Shown one piece after another: positions 25,658 through 34,710 of a DNA stretch of 64,000 bases (position 1 is the stretch's first letter; the number at the start of each line of letters is the position of its first letter). The DNA is from Gloeotrichia echinulata CP02 (GTDB lineage Bacteria; Cyanobacteriota; Cyanobacteriia; Cyanobacteriales; Nostocaceae): assembly GCA_038087035.1 (NCBI GenBank), contig CP051187.1:3601001-3665000 (forward strand), given 5' to 3'. Below the pieces are notes generated by a model. It was not told where the DNA came from. It worked only from the letters and a program-made list of their open reading frames with translations, and did no database searches. A program made the translations under genes and the position numbers.

Positions 25658-28333
25658 TTAATTAATTGCGCCGCGCACCAAAATTACTGTACTATCCACA
25701 CCAGAAGCGATCGCTTCGGGAATATTACCTTGAATGGCCTGCTGTAATAATCCTTCGCGGGAAGCGCCTAAAACCACTACATCATAACCTTCGGTTTTTA
25801 CTAGGTTAATTACACCTTCAGCGACTGATTCAGCTTTGACTGGAACTGCAAATACTGTACTAGACAAGTTACGCCGTCGCATTAGCTGGCGGATGGCTTG
25901 TTCTAAAACTGTCATATCTGGTTCTAACTCAGATGGGTTAAACACCTGTGTGAGGCGAATTTGTGGGTCTTTCCCCAAGGTGACTAAAGCGGGGAGTAAT
26001 TTAATCGCCATCCGCGCATTGGGACCGCCAGCCATTGGTACTAGCCAGCGGTTGAAGTCCAGTGATGGGGAGATGGGGGGTGTGGGATAGGGGGGGAGTG
26101 GGATAGGAGGTGAGTGAGATAGGGGCGGAGGGGGGGTATGCTGGGTGTTGGCTAGTTTGACGAGGACGACATCGCAGGTGGCTTGGCGAATGATGGTGTC
26201 TACAACATTGCCAAAAATTCGACCGGGGGTGGAAGTATTACCTTTCCATCCCATTAAAATTAGATCGATGTGTCGCTCGTTGATGGTTTCTAAAATGGCT
26301 TGGGCGACATCGTGGGCGACTCGAATCTGTGTATGTAGGGGAATTTTCCATTTTTTGGCTAATACTTCTGCTTGGCGTAGTAGGCGGCGACTTTTGGCTG
26401 TTCTGACTTGGGTTTCGTCTGGGGAACTGTGGCGCGAAACTAACATAACTTGGACGCATTCTATTTCATAATGGCGATCGCGGGCAATTGCTGCGGCCAT
26501 TTTTAATAAGGTGGCTGCTGTTTCGGGATTGGCTACTGTTACCAATAATCGACCTCTGCCAATGTTGGGCGCTCGCGTTTGGTAAACTACATAAGAAGGC
26601 TCTGGTTGCGGACCTGGGGTGTTGTTTTCGCAGTTGAGATGGTCGGCTTCTGCCCGAATTATATCTGCACGGGTAATGATTCCTATGAGTTTTCGTCCGT
26701 CTACAACTGGTAAGCGACTGATTTGATAGCGATCCAGTAAATACAGTACATTGCTGAGGTTGTGAATGGGTGTGACTGTGATGGGACTGGGGGTCATGAC
26801 TTCCCGCAAAGCACCATCCATTCCTAAATTCCGTTCGCGTACTTTCATTAAATCTGATTGCGTCACAATTCCCACCAATTTGCTATCTTCTACCACCGGA
26901 AAGCCGCGATGGTGGGAACGGGAGAAGGCTTGTATTGCTTCTTCTAAGGTCATGTTTGCATCTAGAGTTTCCACCCGTTGTTGCATGACATCTTTAGCCG
27001 TTAAGTTTCGCAAAAGTCCATCTATAGGTAGATTTTTGGTGAGGGTAATCCCATTTAATAGCAGCAATTTCTCATAGAGTGAACCAGGGACTACCTTTTC
27101 TGCAATCAGGTAAGATGTCACAGAAACCATCATCAAAGGTAGCACGAGATTGAAATCTGTAGTCATCTCAAATACAATCACAATTGCGGTGATTGGTACT
27201 TTGGAAACCGCACTGAAAAATCCTCCCATGCCTGCTAAAGCATAGGTAGTGGGGGAACCATGTCCTAAAAGGTGGTATTCGCCTACACCAACCAAGTAAC
27301 CAAGGGTAGAACCCAAAATTAGACTGGGAGCGAATAACCCCCCAGGCGCACCGGAACCAAATGCTATCAAGGTGAGAATGAACTGTGCCACAAAGGCGAT
27401 CGCCGCTAAGGAGGAATTTGCCTCACCTGTAATTACATACTCCCTTAATCCCGTATTATCACGGAAATTTTCTGGCAACATTGCCACGATTAAGCCCGAA
27501 AATAATCCAGCTAATGCCACTCGCAGCGGTAAGCTGACGTGCAATCGACGATAAATTTTTATACTAAAAAGTAATCCCTGATGAAATAACGCCCCCAGTA
27601 ACCCCGCCAAGACACCCAACAGTAGGAAAATGGGAATTTCGGGGAGGGAGAATTGGCTAGAGTAGCGGGTCAATTCCAGGTTAAGATCGAGACTACCACC
27701 ACCCAACAACCTGGATATCACGCCACCAATGAAGGAGGCAATAATGGCAGTTCCCAGGGTGAGTCCTGATAAATCTTGGAGTAACTCCTCTACAATAAAT
27801 AATACACCAGCGATGGGAGCATTAAAAGCAGCAGCCAAACCCGCACCGGCACCAGCAGCGATCATCTGTCGTCGATGATCTGGGGAAGTGGGAACCCAAC
27901 GACTCATCCCCGCTGCTAAACCTGCGCCGACTTGGACTGTAGGCCCTTGGCGTCCGAGGGTGATACCCGAACCGAGGGTAAGAATAGCGCTTAATAACTT
28001 CACACCAGCCACACGCCAAGATAAAGTAATTGGCACATTGGCAAGAGTAGCTTTCACTTGAGGAATACCGCTACCCGCAGCCTCGGGCGCAAAGCGTTCC
28101 ACCAACCAACCCGCAGCAAATCCAAAACTCACACCGACAAGTGGTAGGGCAATCCATGCTGGTAAAATTTGGGTACTATGGACTCGCCATGTCCCCAGCC
28201 ATCCCGAACCCACCTTGAGGAACACGGCAGATAGGGCAGCAACTAAACCAATAATACAAGCCTCGGCGATCGCTAAACCTCTTCTAGGCTGCCATAAATT
28301 GCGAAATTGCTGAGTCAGAATAGCCAGAGACAT
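25658..28333 (-). CDS. CLC-family chloride transporter/channel with CBS and two USP domains
   Basis: 891 residues. The CLC membrane domain (about 1-440) has GSGIPQVK (selectivity region), LGSGITLGRQGPTVQVGAGL, and APIAGVLFIVEELLQDLSG. The usual gating glutamate of GREGP is glutamine here (GRQGP), while both glutamates of the IVEE segment are kept. Two CBS motifs follow (AKDVMQQRVETLDANMTLEE and LREVMTPSPITVTP), then two universal-stress-protein-like domains (ILMGWKGNTSTPGRIFGNVV carries a USP nucleotide-binding G-x-2-G-x9-G pattern) joined by a proline-rich low-complexity linker. CBS and USP domains probably sense adenine nucleotides. Located in the cytoplasmic or thylakoid membrane. Confidence 0.93.
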   Translation of the reverse strand: MSLAILTQQFRNLWQPRRGLAIAEACIIGLVAALSAVFLKVGSGWLGTWRVHSTQILPAWIALPLVGVSFGFAAGWLVERFAPEAAGSGIPQVKATLANVPITLSWRVAGVKLLSAILTLGSGITLGRQGPTVQVGAGLAAGMSRWVPTSPDHRRQMIAAGAGAGLAAAFNAPIAGVLFIVEELLQDLSGLTLGTAIIASFIGGVISRLLGGGSLDLNLELTRYSSQFSLPEIPIFLLLGVLAGLLGALFHQGLLFSIKIYRRLHVSLPLRVALAGLFSGLIVAMLPENFRDNTGLREYVITGEANSSLAAIAFVAQFILTLIAFGSGAPGGLFAPSLILGSTLGYLVGVGEYHLLGHGSPTTYALAGMGGFFSAVSKVPITAIVIVFEMTTDFNLVLPLMMVSVTSYLIAEKVVPGSLYEKLLLLNGITLTKNLPIDGLLRNLTAKDVMQQRVETLDANMTLEEAIQAFSRSHHRGFPVVEDSKLVGIVTQSDLMKVRERNLGMDGALREVMTPSPITVTPIHNLSNVLYLLDRYQISRLPVVDGRKLIGIITRADIIRAEADHLNCENNTPGPQPEPSYVVYQTRAPNIGRGRLLVTVANPETAATLLKMAAAIARDRHYEIECVQVMLVSRHSSPDETQVRTAKSRRLLRQAEVLAKKWKIPLHTQIRVAHDVAQAILETINERHIDLILMGWKGNTSTPGRIFGNVVDTIIRQATCDVVLVKLANTQHTPPPPLSHSPPIPLPPYPTPPISPSLDFNRWLVPMAGGPNARMAIKLLPALVTLGKDPQIRLTQVFNPSELEPDMTVLEQAIRQLMRRRNLSSTVFAVPVKAESVAEGVINLVKTEGYDVVVLGASREGLLQQAIQGNIPEAIASGVDSTVILVRGAIN

Positions 28334-28353
28334 AAAAAGGCCAAATTTAATTT

Positions 28354-28479
28354 TTTGTCATTTGTCATTTGTCATTTGTCATTTGTCATTTGTCATTTGT
28401 TATTTGTCATTTGTCATTTGTCATTTGTCATTTGTCATTTGTCATTTGTCATTTGTCATTTGTCATTTGTTATTTGTTA
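28354..28479. repeat. Heptanucleotide tandem repeat (TTTGTCA)n
   Basis: About 18 copies of TTTGTCA with a few TTTGTTA variants, starting about 20 bp upstream of the CLC gene start. Confidence 0.97.
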
Positions 28480-28497
28480 TCAAGACTTACGCAAGAA

Positions 28498-28625
28498 CTC
28501 ATTACTCATTACTCATTACTCATTACTCATTACTCATTACTCCTTACTCATTACTCATTACTCCTTACTCATTACTCATTACTCCTTACTCCTTACTCAT
28601 TACTCATTACTCATTACTCCTAACT
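28498..28625. repeat. Heptanucleotide tandem repeat (CATTACT/CCTTACT)n
   Basis: About 18 heptamers mixing CATTACT and CCTTACT, ending 8 bp from the pmbA stop. Between the two arrays is CAAGACTTACGCAAGAACT, a motif that also precedes CATTACT repeats near 20660. Confidence 0.97.
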
Positions 28626-28633
28626 CCCCTCCC

Positions 28634-29947
28634 TTAATTATTTCTACTCGTGGTGGATAGTCCTTCTACTATCAGAGAGGGTGTATAACAAGAACCATTC
28701 CAATCGGCATCGCCACCTAATTTCACCAATTGTTTGAGGGCTGTATAGACGTTACCAGCCACCATAGTATCCTTAACACGTCCAATGACTTGACCATTTT
28801 GCACGCGGTAGCCCAAGTCAACATTGATCGAAAAGTCGCCAGAAATGCTGCTAGCACCACCAAGCATTTGGTCTACAATTAAGCCATGATGCATATCGTC
28901 GATTAAATCTTGGAATGATGGTGAACTGGGCTGAATGAGGAAATTAAATAAACCAGGGGTGGGATAACTGCCTAAATCAGGACGAAAACCATTACCAGTA
29001 GTGCCAATACCTAATTGACGCCCAGTAGTGCGATCGCCATAAAAATTTTGTAAAATACCGTTTTTGATAAATACTAAAGAATTGGTTGGGGTGCCTTCAT
29101 CATCAAAAGGGCAACTGTAAGGGCCTGCTTCGGGGTCCTGATAAAGGGTAAAATCGGTGGCGATGACTTGTTTACCTAAGCGTTCTGCCCAGGGGGAAGA
29201 TTTTTCTAGCACATGCTTACCATTTAAAGCCGCTTGGACAGTTCCCCATAGCATATCTGCAGCTTTAGAGGTGAACAAAATGGGGATGCGACCGTTAGGG
29301 GGTGGGACATTTTCTCTTGCCCAAATTAACCGTTGTAAAATTTGGTGAGCTAATTTATCAGGGTGCAAGCTGTCCCGTTGGGTTTGACCATCAGCAACAC
29401 TTAAAAAATCATCGCCTCGAACCCATTCGGCTGACATATAACAGCTGAGGGTAGTGTCAGTGTAGTAGCAATCCAAACCTTGAGTGTTGACAAGTCTGGT
29501 GGTTTCCACATCACATTCCCAGTCACCATTGCAAAGTACATCGGGATAGACTTGGCGAATGATGGCGATCGCTTCTTTGCTCCAGTTAATTAAAACCTCT
29601 ATGGGGACACTTTTTCCCAAATCTGGGTAAAATGGCTGAAAATTACTGCCTAACTCTAATGGTTCGGGTGGATTGAGTTGACTCAAGGCTAGCGATCGTT
29701 CTACCATCGCTTGGGCTTGCACAGAACCATAAGCCACCGTCAGTCCAGGGCGCCCGTTTCGCCACAACCGCAGGGCGGTACCTTCAGATTGGCTGGTTTC
29801 GATTTGTTTGAGGCGGTTAGCCTCAAAAAACACCGGTCGAGAAAGCGATCGCGACTGATACACTTCAGCTGCTTCGGCGCCCGATTTGATGGCTAGTTCC
29901 AGCAGCTGTTCTGCTAGTGTATCTTGCGTGTAATTTTCAGAATCCAT
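28634..29947 (-). CDS. pmbA: TldD/PmbA-family metalloprotease-like protein
   Basis: 437 residues from MDSENYTQ (29947). Family marks are the N-terminal AIKSGAEAAEVYQSRSLSRP, QIETSQSEGTALRLWRNGRPG (substrate-strand region), and C-terminal ATDFTLYQDPEAGPYSCPFDDEGTPT, GTTGNGFRPD and LVDQMLGGASSISGDFSINV-like blocks (SGDFSINVDLGYRVQNGQVIG). PmbA works with TldD in a heterodimeric protease that degrades unfolded peptides and matures microcin B17 or CcdA in E. coli; the HExxH subunit TldD is not visible here. The gene is presumably independent; TldD lies elsewhere. Confidence 0.85.
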   Translation of the reverse strand: MDSENYTQDTLAEQLLELAIKSGAEAAEVYQSRSLSRPVFFEANRLKQIETSQSEGTALRLWRNGRPGLTVAYGSVQAQAMVERSLALSQLNPPEPLELGSNFQPFYPDLGKSVPIEVLINWSKEAIAIIRQVYPDVLCNGDWECDVETTRLVNTQGLDCYYTDTTLSCYMSAEWVRGDDFLSVADGQTQRDSLHPDKLAHQILQRLIWARENVPPPNGRIPILFTSKAADMLWGTVQAALNGKHVLEKSSPWAERLGKQVIATDFTLYQDPEAGPYSCPFDDEGTPTNSLVFIKNGILQNFYGDRTTGRQLGIGTTGNGFRPDLGSYPTPGLFNFLIQPSSPSFQDLIDDMHHGLIVDQMLGGASSISGDFSINVDLGYRVQNGQVIGRVKDTMVAGNVYTALKQLVKLGGDADWNGSCYTPSLIVEGLSTTSRNN

Positions 29948-30137
29948 GACTGTTGCTGAATTGTGGATTGCGGACTTTAAACCACAGATGTACGCTGATG
30001 GATGCTGATCATCATCCAAAAATCATCCCCCTCTATCGACGGTTAGAATTTTAAACCGCCGATGAATCCAGATGGACACTGATAATTATCCCAAATCTTG
30101 GGCTTGTATCAGCAACTCTCGACCGTTCCCCAACACT

Positions 30138-31001
30138 TTATGGCAAATTGACCTCTTGTAGCAGCCAAAGCCCAGCAAAGGATTCTGCTTGAGGATCGGA
30201 CTGTACACCAATGAAATGGACTCCATTGGCTTTTTGCTTGGCGTCTTCAAACCCTTTGGCTTCTGCTAAGGTTTGCGCGTTTTTGATATTTGCCAAAATC
30301 CAGCTTTCATTCACACCAGTTTCTAAAATCAATCTCTCCCCAATGCTTGTGTCAAATTTCAAGAAAGCCAAATCTAAACCAGACATCCAGCCTGCTAGAG
30401 GTAAAGCCCTAGGTGAGAAAATCAAAACACCAGGAATTATGGTTTCTTTTGATACCTGCGCCACCTCTAGAGGGAAAGCTTCCCCAAAGCCAATTTCCCA
30501 TTCTGGCATCTCTGCAAAATCTCCAGCCGTTAAGGAGACAAATACCCACTGCTTTCCTTCCAAAGCATCTGGTAAGCGTTGCGGTAAGGGTGTTTCTAAA
30601 CGCACTGAAGGATTAGTTCCGCCTTGATAACCTGGTTCTAGAGGATACACTTCCTCCATCCGCTGTTTTAGCCATTGATTCAGCACTAAGGTGCGGCGGC
30701 TAGCTTGGGCGGGTATTCCCACATCTTCGCAAGCTTTCATAATCATATTGTTCATTTGGCGGCGAAAAAAGCGAATTTTGATTGGCGCTTCTGGCGCTTG
30801 ATTAATCGCCTCCTGTAATACTGTCCGCAACCAACCCGAATTTACCTCGGTACTGGAGCAATATTTAGCATAGCGAAACAGAGAATCAGTCTCGCTGCGG
30901 ATATCTAAAGGACTCTCGCAAATCAAGACTTCCCAAACTTTTTTTTGTTTTTCGTCCAAAATCGGACGGGAGTAAAAATCGAGTTCCCAAATACTGCCCA
31001 T
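30138..31001 (-). CDS. Tab2/Atab2-family RNA-binding protein
   Basis: 287 residues. The pattern IWELDFYSRPILDEKQKKVWE at the N-terminus, IKIRFFRRQMNNMI, and the C-terminal FAGLWLLQEV are characteristic of the Tab2 family. The plant and algal members (TAB2/ATAB2) bind psaB mRNA and are needed for photosystem translation; a similar role in photosystem assembly is likely but unproven in cyanobacteria. No membrane segments. Single gene, about 190 bp beyond pmbA. Confidence 0.9.
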   Translation of the reverse strand: MGSIWELDFYSRPILDEKQKKVWEVLICESPLDIRSETDSLFRYAKYCSSTEVNSGWLRTVLQEAINQAPEAPIKIRFFRRQMNNMIMKACEDVGIPAQASRRTLVLNQWLKQRMEEVYPLEPGYQGGTNPSVRLETPLPQRLPDALEGKQWVFVSLTAGDFAEMPEWEIGFGEAFPLEVAQVSKETIIPGVLIFSPRALPLAGWMSGLDLAFLKFDTSIGERLILETGVNESWILANIKNAQTLAEAKGFEDAKQKANGVHFIGVQSDPQAESFAGLWLLQEVNLP

Positions 31002-31194
31002 GTTTTAAGATGAAAATCTGGCGACTTCATATTGCTCTGATATTTTCATCATAAGAGGTTGAGCAGCTCTGCGCGCATGAGCTTTGCCCAGATGGATTTC
31101 TGCAGAGAATTATTACATTGAAATTCAGTCTGACACCAAAGATGCCCTAAACTTTCAGTGTATATTTATTTACGTTCACTGTCCTAACTCGTGA

Positions 31195-31286
31195 AAAACT
31201 ATACCCGTAGGGGCACGGCAGTGCCGTGCCCCTACACCTCGCAATATGATATAATGTTTTACTGCATCTGAATGGAACCCGCTATA
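31195..31286. mobile_element. Palindromic MITE-like element before the AAA gene
   Basis: Contains GTAGGGGCACGGCAG and its inverted partner, ending in CTGAATGGAACCCGCTATA, which resembles the right end of the element at 25418-25524. The end overlaps the 5' extension of the next ORF, one reason to prefer the later start there. Confidence 0.6.
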
Positions 31287-32660
31287 ATGAACTTTGATGA
31301 AGGATTGCAAGTTTTAGATGCAGCTGTCTTCGCCAAGATAGAAAGACATCTCAAAGATGTGGAAATAATCATCCTTAAAGGCTCATGGCAAGGTTTAAGT
31401 TATGATCAAATTGCCAATAATGAAGGTTATGCAGCCAAGTATCTTAGGCAAGATGTCGGTTTTAAACTGTGGAAGTTACTTTCAGAAGCATTAGGGGAAG
31501 AGGTTAATAAAACTAATTTTCGCGCAGCAGTCGAGCGCTGTCGCAGCGTTTTTATGAAAGGCTCGCAATTGAGCAGTAAAAATACTCTTTCAGAAGAAGT
31601 ACAAAACCTAGAATCTTGGATTCCAGAAAATTCTAGCACTGTTAAAAATGAATTTGTGCCAGAATATCCAGAAGGTTCAGTACCTCTAAATTCGGAATTT
31701 TACATCCAGCGGCTAATTGACGCACGCTGTTATGAAACAATTCTCCAACCCGGTTCTTTAATTCGCATTAAAGCCCCTAATCAAATGGGTAAAACATCCC
31801 TGCTTGATAGAATTATCGCTCACTCAAATCAGCAGGGATACCATACAGTGCGCTTAAACTTCTTGCAAGCCGAAGCAACTGTGTTTAGTAATTTAGATAA
31901 ATTTTTGCGGTGGTGCTGTGCTTATGTGAGCTATAAATTAAAACTACCTTCATTATTAAATGAATCTTGGGATGAATATAGGGGTAGTATTATTAATTGT
32001 ACCACATATTTTGAAGATAATATTTTAACTACAATCAACAGTAATTTAGTGTTGGCATTAGATGAAGTAGATAGAGTTTTTCAATATCCTGAAATTTCCC
32101 AAGGTTTTTTTGCCATGCTGCGGAGTTGGCATGAAGAAGCAAAGACTGTTGAAATTTGGGAAAATTTACGCTTAATTGTAGTACATTCCACAGAAAATTA
32201 TGGTTCATTAGATATAAATCAATCACCCTTCAATGTTGGGTTAGTAGTTGAATTAACCGAATTCAATCAAGAGCAAATAGAAGACTTAGCCCAGCGTCAC
32301 CAACTTGATTACAATCAAGCCCAAGTGCAGCAATTAATGTCTATGCTGGGAGGACATCCGTATTTAGTTAGATTGGCACTCTATCAGCTTGCATTTGGGC
32401 AAACACTAGAAAAATTATTACAAAATGCTCCCACAAATGCGGGAATTTATGAAGAACATTTACGGCGGTTCCTGAATACTTTTAAACTAAATCCTCATCT
32501 AGCTGAGGCATTTATGCAAGTAGTTACGGCAACAGAGCCAGTTAGTATAGCAACTATGCCAGCATATCAGTTATACAGCATGGGACTTGTTAAGAGGGTT
32601 GGCGATAAATTAGTTCCACGCTGTCAGTTATATCAACAATATTTTCGGGAGCATTTATAG
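31287..32660 (+). CDS. AAA-like (AAA_35) ATPase with N-terminal helical vMAP-type domain
   Basis: 457 residues from MNFDEGLQ. The N-terminal 100 residues (DVEIIILKGSWQGLSYDQIA, NNEGYAAKYLRQDVGFKLWK) look like the HTH-like domain found at the front of cyanobacterial vWA-MoxR-associated (vMAP) proteins. The ATPase domain starts VPLNSEFYIQRLIDARCYE, with Walker A APNQMGKTSLLDRII and Walker B-like NLVLALDEVDRVF. Later GHPYLVRLALYQL is a sensor/helical region. Such proteins are presumed signalling NTPases, often with an effector domain; none is attached here. I prefer 31287 over 31272 because the earlier codons belong to the upstream repeat element. Confidence 0.85.
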   Translation: MNFDEGLQVLDAAVFAKIERHLKDVEIIILKGSWQGLSYDQIANNEGYAAKYLRQDVGFKLWKLLSEALGEEVNKTNFRAAVERCRSVFMKGSQLSSKNTLSEEVQNLESWIPENSSTVKNEFVPEYPEGSVPLNSEFYIQRLIDARCYETILQPGSLIRIKAPNQMGKTSLLDRIIAHSNQQGYHTVRLNFLQAEATVFSNLDKFLRWCCAYVSYKLKLPSLLNESWDEYRGSIINCTTYFEDNILTTINSNLVLALDEVDRVFQYPEISQGFFAMLRSWHEEAKTVEIWENLRLIVVHSTENYGSLDINQSPFNVGLVVELTEFNQEQIEDLAQRHQLDYNQAQVQQLMSMLGGHPYLVRLALYQLAFGQTLEKLLQNAPTNAGIYEEHLRRFLNTFKLNPHLAEAFMQVVTATEPVSIATMPAYQLYSMGLVKRVGDKLVPRCQLYQQYFREHL

Positions 32661-32791
32661 TTATAGCATTTCTCTGTTTCTTGGTAGACAGCCGCAGGAA
32701 TAATTACTTCATCAAATAACTGATTTAAAATCTCTAATTTATTAATCAAAGATAGAGCAATAAGCGGTGTTGAATTAACGACAATCTTCAT
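32661..32791 (-). pseudogene. Truncated PIN-domain (DUF3368) toxin
   Basis: From the ATG at 32791 the frame reads MKIVVNSTPLIALSLINKLE, then ILNQLFDEVIIPAAVYQE, a clear PIN/DUF3368 opening (N-x-[ST]-P-L-I). It is cut off after about 40 residues where it meets the 3' end of the AAA gene. Catalytic acidic residues downstream are lost. Confidence 0.7.
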
Positions 32792-32875
32792 TGCGGTTGA
32801 ATTTTAGCAGCTATTTCTCGGCTAGTTTGCACTTCTAATTGCCATTCTTCTTCTGTATAGTCAATGACCGAAAAG
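32788..32875 (-). pseudogene. C-terminal remnant of a UPF0175-like antitoxin
   Basis: In a different frame from the small secreted ORF, VIDYTEEEWQLEVQTSREIA followed by AKIQPQ ends in a TGA overlapping the toxin ATG (ATGA). The overlap and order match antitoxin-toxin operons of the UPF0175/DUF3368 type. The front of the gene is missing; it is fused to the 3' part of another gene. Confidence 0.5.
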
Positions 32876-33080
32876 CCATTGGTTCGGTATGTAAACCAGT
32901 TGCAGAAATGACGTTAGTTGTCAGAGTTGTTGGTGCATCCCTATCTGTTGATTGTGCTGTTGCTGGTGAAATATGGGAAGTCAGGAGAATCGTACCAGTA
33001 GCTATGACGCTTAAAAGCATTCCTGCTGAAAATGGAAATTTATGTTGAGTGTGGCGCTGGCGTAAGTTAATTTTAGACAT
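32835..33080 (-). CDS. Short secreted protein, probably truncated
   Basis: 81 residues. MSKINLRQRHTQHKFPFSAG starts a signal peptide (MLLSVIATGTILLTSHISPA, then TAQ). The beginning resembles that of the next gene (MSLIKLRQNRS...), and both genes have a near-identical 75-bp segment upstream. The C-terminal 15 codons overlap the antitoxin remnant in another frame, so the true 3' part was probably replaced. Confidence 0.5.
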   Translation of the reverse strand: MSKINLRQRHTQHKFPFSAGMLLSVIATGTILLTSHISPATAQSTDRDAPTTLTTNVISATGLHTEPMAFRSLTIQKKNGN

Positions 33081-33141
33081 GACATAACTCCGAGATTTTG
33101 TAGTAGTAATTTGTTGAGCGCGTAATTGAGGTTTGTTAACC

Positions 33142-33216
33142 CCGTGTCAATAGCTTTGTATTGATTTATATGATTGTCTTTTTGGTTTTATGCAGTGCAT
33201 CCTGATTTTTCACACC
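33142..33216. repeat. Duplicated upstream segment (copy A; copy B at 33858-33930)
   Basis: Both stretches share TTTGTATTGA-TTATATGATTG and GGTTTTATGCAGTGCATCCT-GAT-TTTCACAC, with few differences. Each lies about 60-140 bp upstream of a minus-strand secreted-protein gene (33080 and 33796 starts). They are likely duplicated promoter regions. Confidence 0.8.
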
Positions 33217-33220
33217 AACA

Positions 33221-33796
33221 TTATCCTTCGTCAGAACATCCTGTACTAGGACCGCTTAAAGAATAGTTATCAACTTGAACCCAGCTATCTTGTCCTAATG
33301 CCCAAAAACCTGTAAAAATGTTATAAGTTGATGCGTTACCAGTTCGGAACTGTAGCGTCAGCTTCGTATATTGTGGTAGAGTGCCAAACTTGAGTTCAGA
33401 CCAAACTTTCTGTTGGGTATCGCGAACCCCGAAGTATCCATCTGTAACATTGCCTGATGTCCGCACATAGGCTTCCAAGATATAGTTAGAATTTGGCTTG
33501 AGACGTACTTCCTGACGAATTCCATTCCAACCAGAAACATTCCGCATCCAGGCATTATTTCTACCTTGAAAACTGTATCCTTTATTAATGTCGAAACCTG
33601 CACGTCCTTCAGTTTTCCAATAAGACGATGGCTGTTGTTCAAAACCAAGATTACTATAAGGTGATGCACATATTGCTTGTCCTTGTTTGATGGAAATGTT
33701 TGTTAATAATATCGAACTAACAGCAACAGTCAAAATGTTAATTAATAACCCTTTGGTAAGTAAGCTTCGATTCTGACGTAATTTTATCAAGGACAT
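33221..33796 (-). CDS. Secreted carbohydrate-binding-like protein
   Basis: 191 residues. N-terminal signal peptide (LLINILTVAVSSILLTNISI). The mature part has SNLGFEQQPSSYWKTEGRAG, a WNGIRQEVRLKPNSNYILEA strand set, and TKLTLQFRTGNASTYNIFTG, the pattern of beta-sandwich carbohydrate-binding modules (CBM-like, 'N-G-F-E ... W' opening and 'L-P-N-T-x-Y-x-L-x-A' motif). Two Cys (QAICASP and STGCSDEG) may form a disulfide. No catalytic domain. It may bind polysaccharide of the sheath. Second of two tandemly duplicated small secreted genes. Confidence 0.7.
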   Translation of the reverse strand: MSLIKLRQNRSLLTKGLLINILTVAVSSILLTNISIKQGQAICASPYSNLGFEQQPSSYWKTEGRAGFDINKGYSFQGRNNAWMRNVSGWNGIRQEVRLKPNSNYILEAYVRTSGNVTDGYFGVRDTQQKVWSELKFGTLPQYTKLTLQFRTGNASTYNIFTGFWALGQDSWVQVDNYSLSGPSTGCSDEG

Positions 33797-33971
33797 GGGA
33801 TATCTCCAATATTTTGTAGAAGTGAATATTTGTGGATAGGGTGAATTAGGTCTATCAATTACGTGGGCTTTGTATTGACTTATATGATTGATTTTTCGGT
33901 TTTATGCAGTGCATCCTGATGTTTCACACAAAACCCAATACGGTTCAGTTAGAGCCAAAAACCTTGACCCA

Positions 33972-34073
33972 TGTAGGTTGGGTTGAGGAACGTAGACCCG
34001 CAGGGGCGAAGCACAGGCTAACCCAACATTTGGCGGGTTTGTTGGGTAACGCATTGCCTCAACCCAACCTACA
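33972..34073. mobile_element. MITE (102 bp) with 17-bp perfect inverted ends
   Basis: TGTAGGTTGGGTTGAGG (33972-33988) is exactly inverted at 34057-34073. No ORF. Immediately to its left, CAATACGGTTCAGTTAG is a half-end of the family found at 37581-37703. Confidence 0.9.
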
Positions 34074-34101
34074 ATTTTCTTTATCCCCGTGAACGGTTGC
34101 G

Positions 34102-34710
34102 TTATTTGTAAGTAACAGTAACCTTGCGCGAACCTGAATTCCAGTAAATTGCGCCTCCTTGAAAATAGCTAACTCGCTGTCCCGCAGAGCCACTAGATTG
34201 TTCGTCGGAAATTGGATAACCTAAGCGGCTTCTTTCACGCCCCATGCTTACCCATTGTGTCCGAATATCACCATACACCGCATAAGCACCAGTGCTGGGA
34301 TGCCAGTAAATTGATGCGTTATTCTCAAAATCATTGAATCGTCCTCCATTAGCAGCAGGAAGCTCATCGGTAATGGGATAGCCCAAGCCATTTTCCCGCC
34401 CAAGTTGGTTCCACTTCACACCAATGAGTCCGTAGACAGCGTGTGCGCCCAAGTTGGGATGCCAATAAATAAAACCATTTTGGAACTCATTGTACCGTCC
34501 TCCTCTGGCAGCAGGCAGTTCATCGGTTTTAGGATCACCAACTGGGCTTCTAGAACCACCCATGCTTGCCCATTTATCAAAAATAAGCCCGTAGATTGCT
34601 TGTGCGTATACCGGCTGGTTCAGCACTAACGGCATCGTTACAACTGAAACCGGAATCACTGACAGGACTGCAAGTGTTGTTAATCCAAAACCGAGTTTTT
34701 TAACTTTCAT
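34102..34710 (-). CDS. Secreted LGFP-repeat protein
   Basis: 202 residues. Signal peptide MKVKKLGFGLTTLAVLSVIP to ...VYAQ (about 1-37). Three LGFP repeats follow, each with W-x-x-[ML]-G-x-[ES]-x-x-x-[LV]-G-x-P and a F-x-N-G-x-IYWHP strand: KWASMGGSRSPVGDPKTDEL, KWNQLGRENGLGYPITDELP, QWVSMGRERSRLGYPISDEQ. LGFP repeats are thought to attach proteins to the cell surface. No catalytic domain. Function in this organism unknown; possibly sheath or surface protein. Confidence 0.88.
   Translation of the reverse strand: MKVKKLGFGLTTLAVLSVIPVSVVTMPLVLNQPVYAQAIYGLIFDKWASMGGSRSPVGDPKTDELPAARGGRYNEFQNGFIYWHPNLGAHAVYGLIGVKWNQLGRENGLGYPITDELPAANGGRFNDFENNASIYWHPSTGAYAVYGDIRTQWVSMGRERSRLGYPISDEQSSGSAGQRVSYFQGGAIYWNSGSRKVTVTYK

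Noticed and set aside
28307..28660. ORFs rich in FVICHLS and THYSLLI
   Set aside because: Translations of heptanucleotide repeats; no start signals or conserved sequence.
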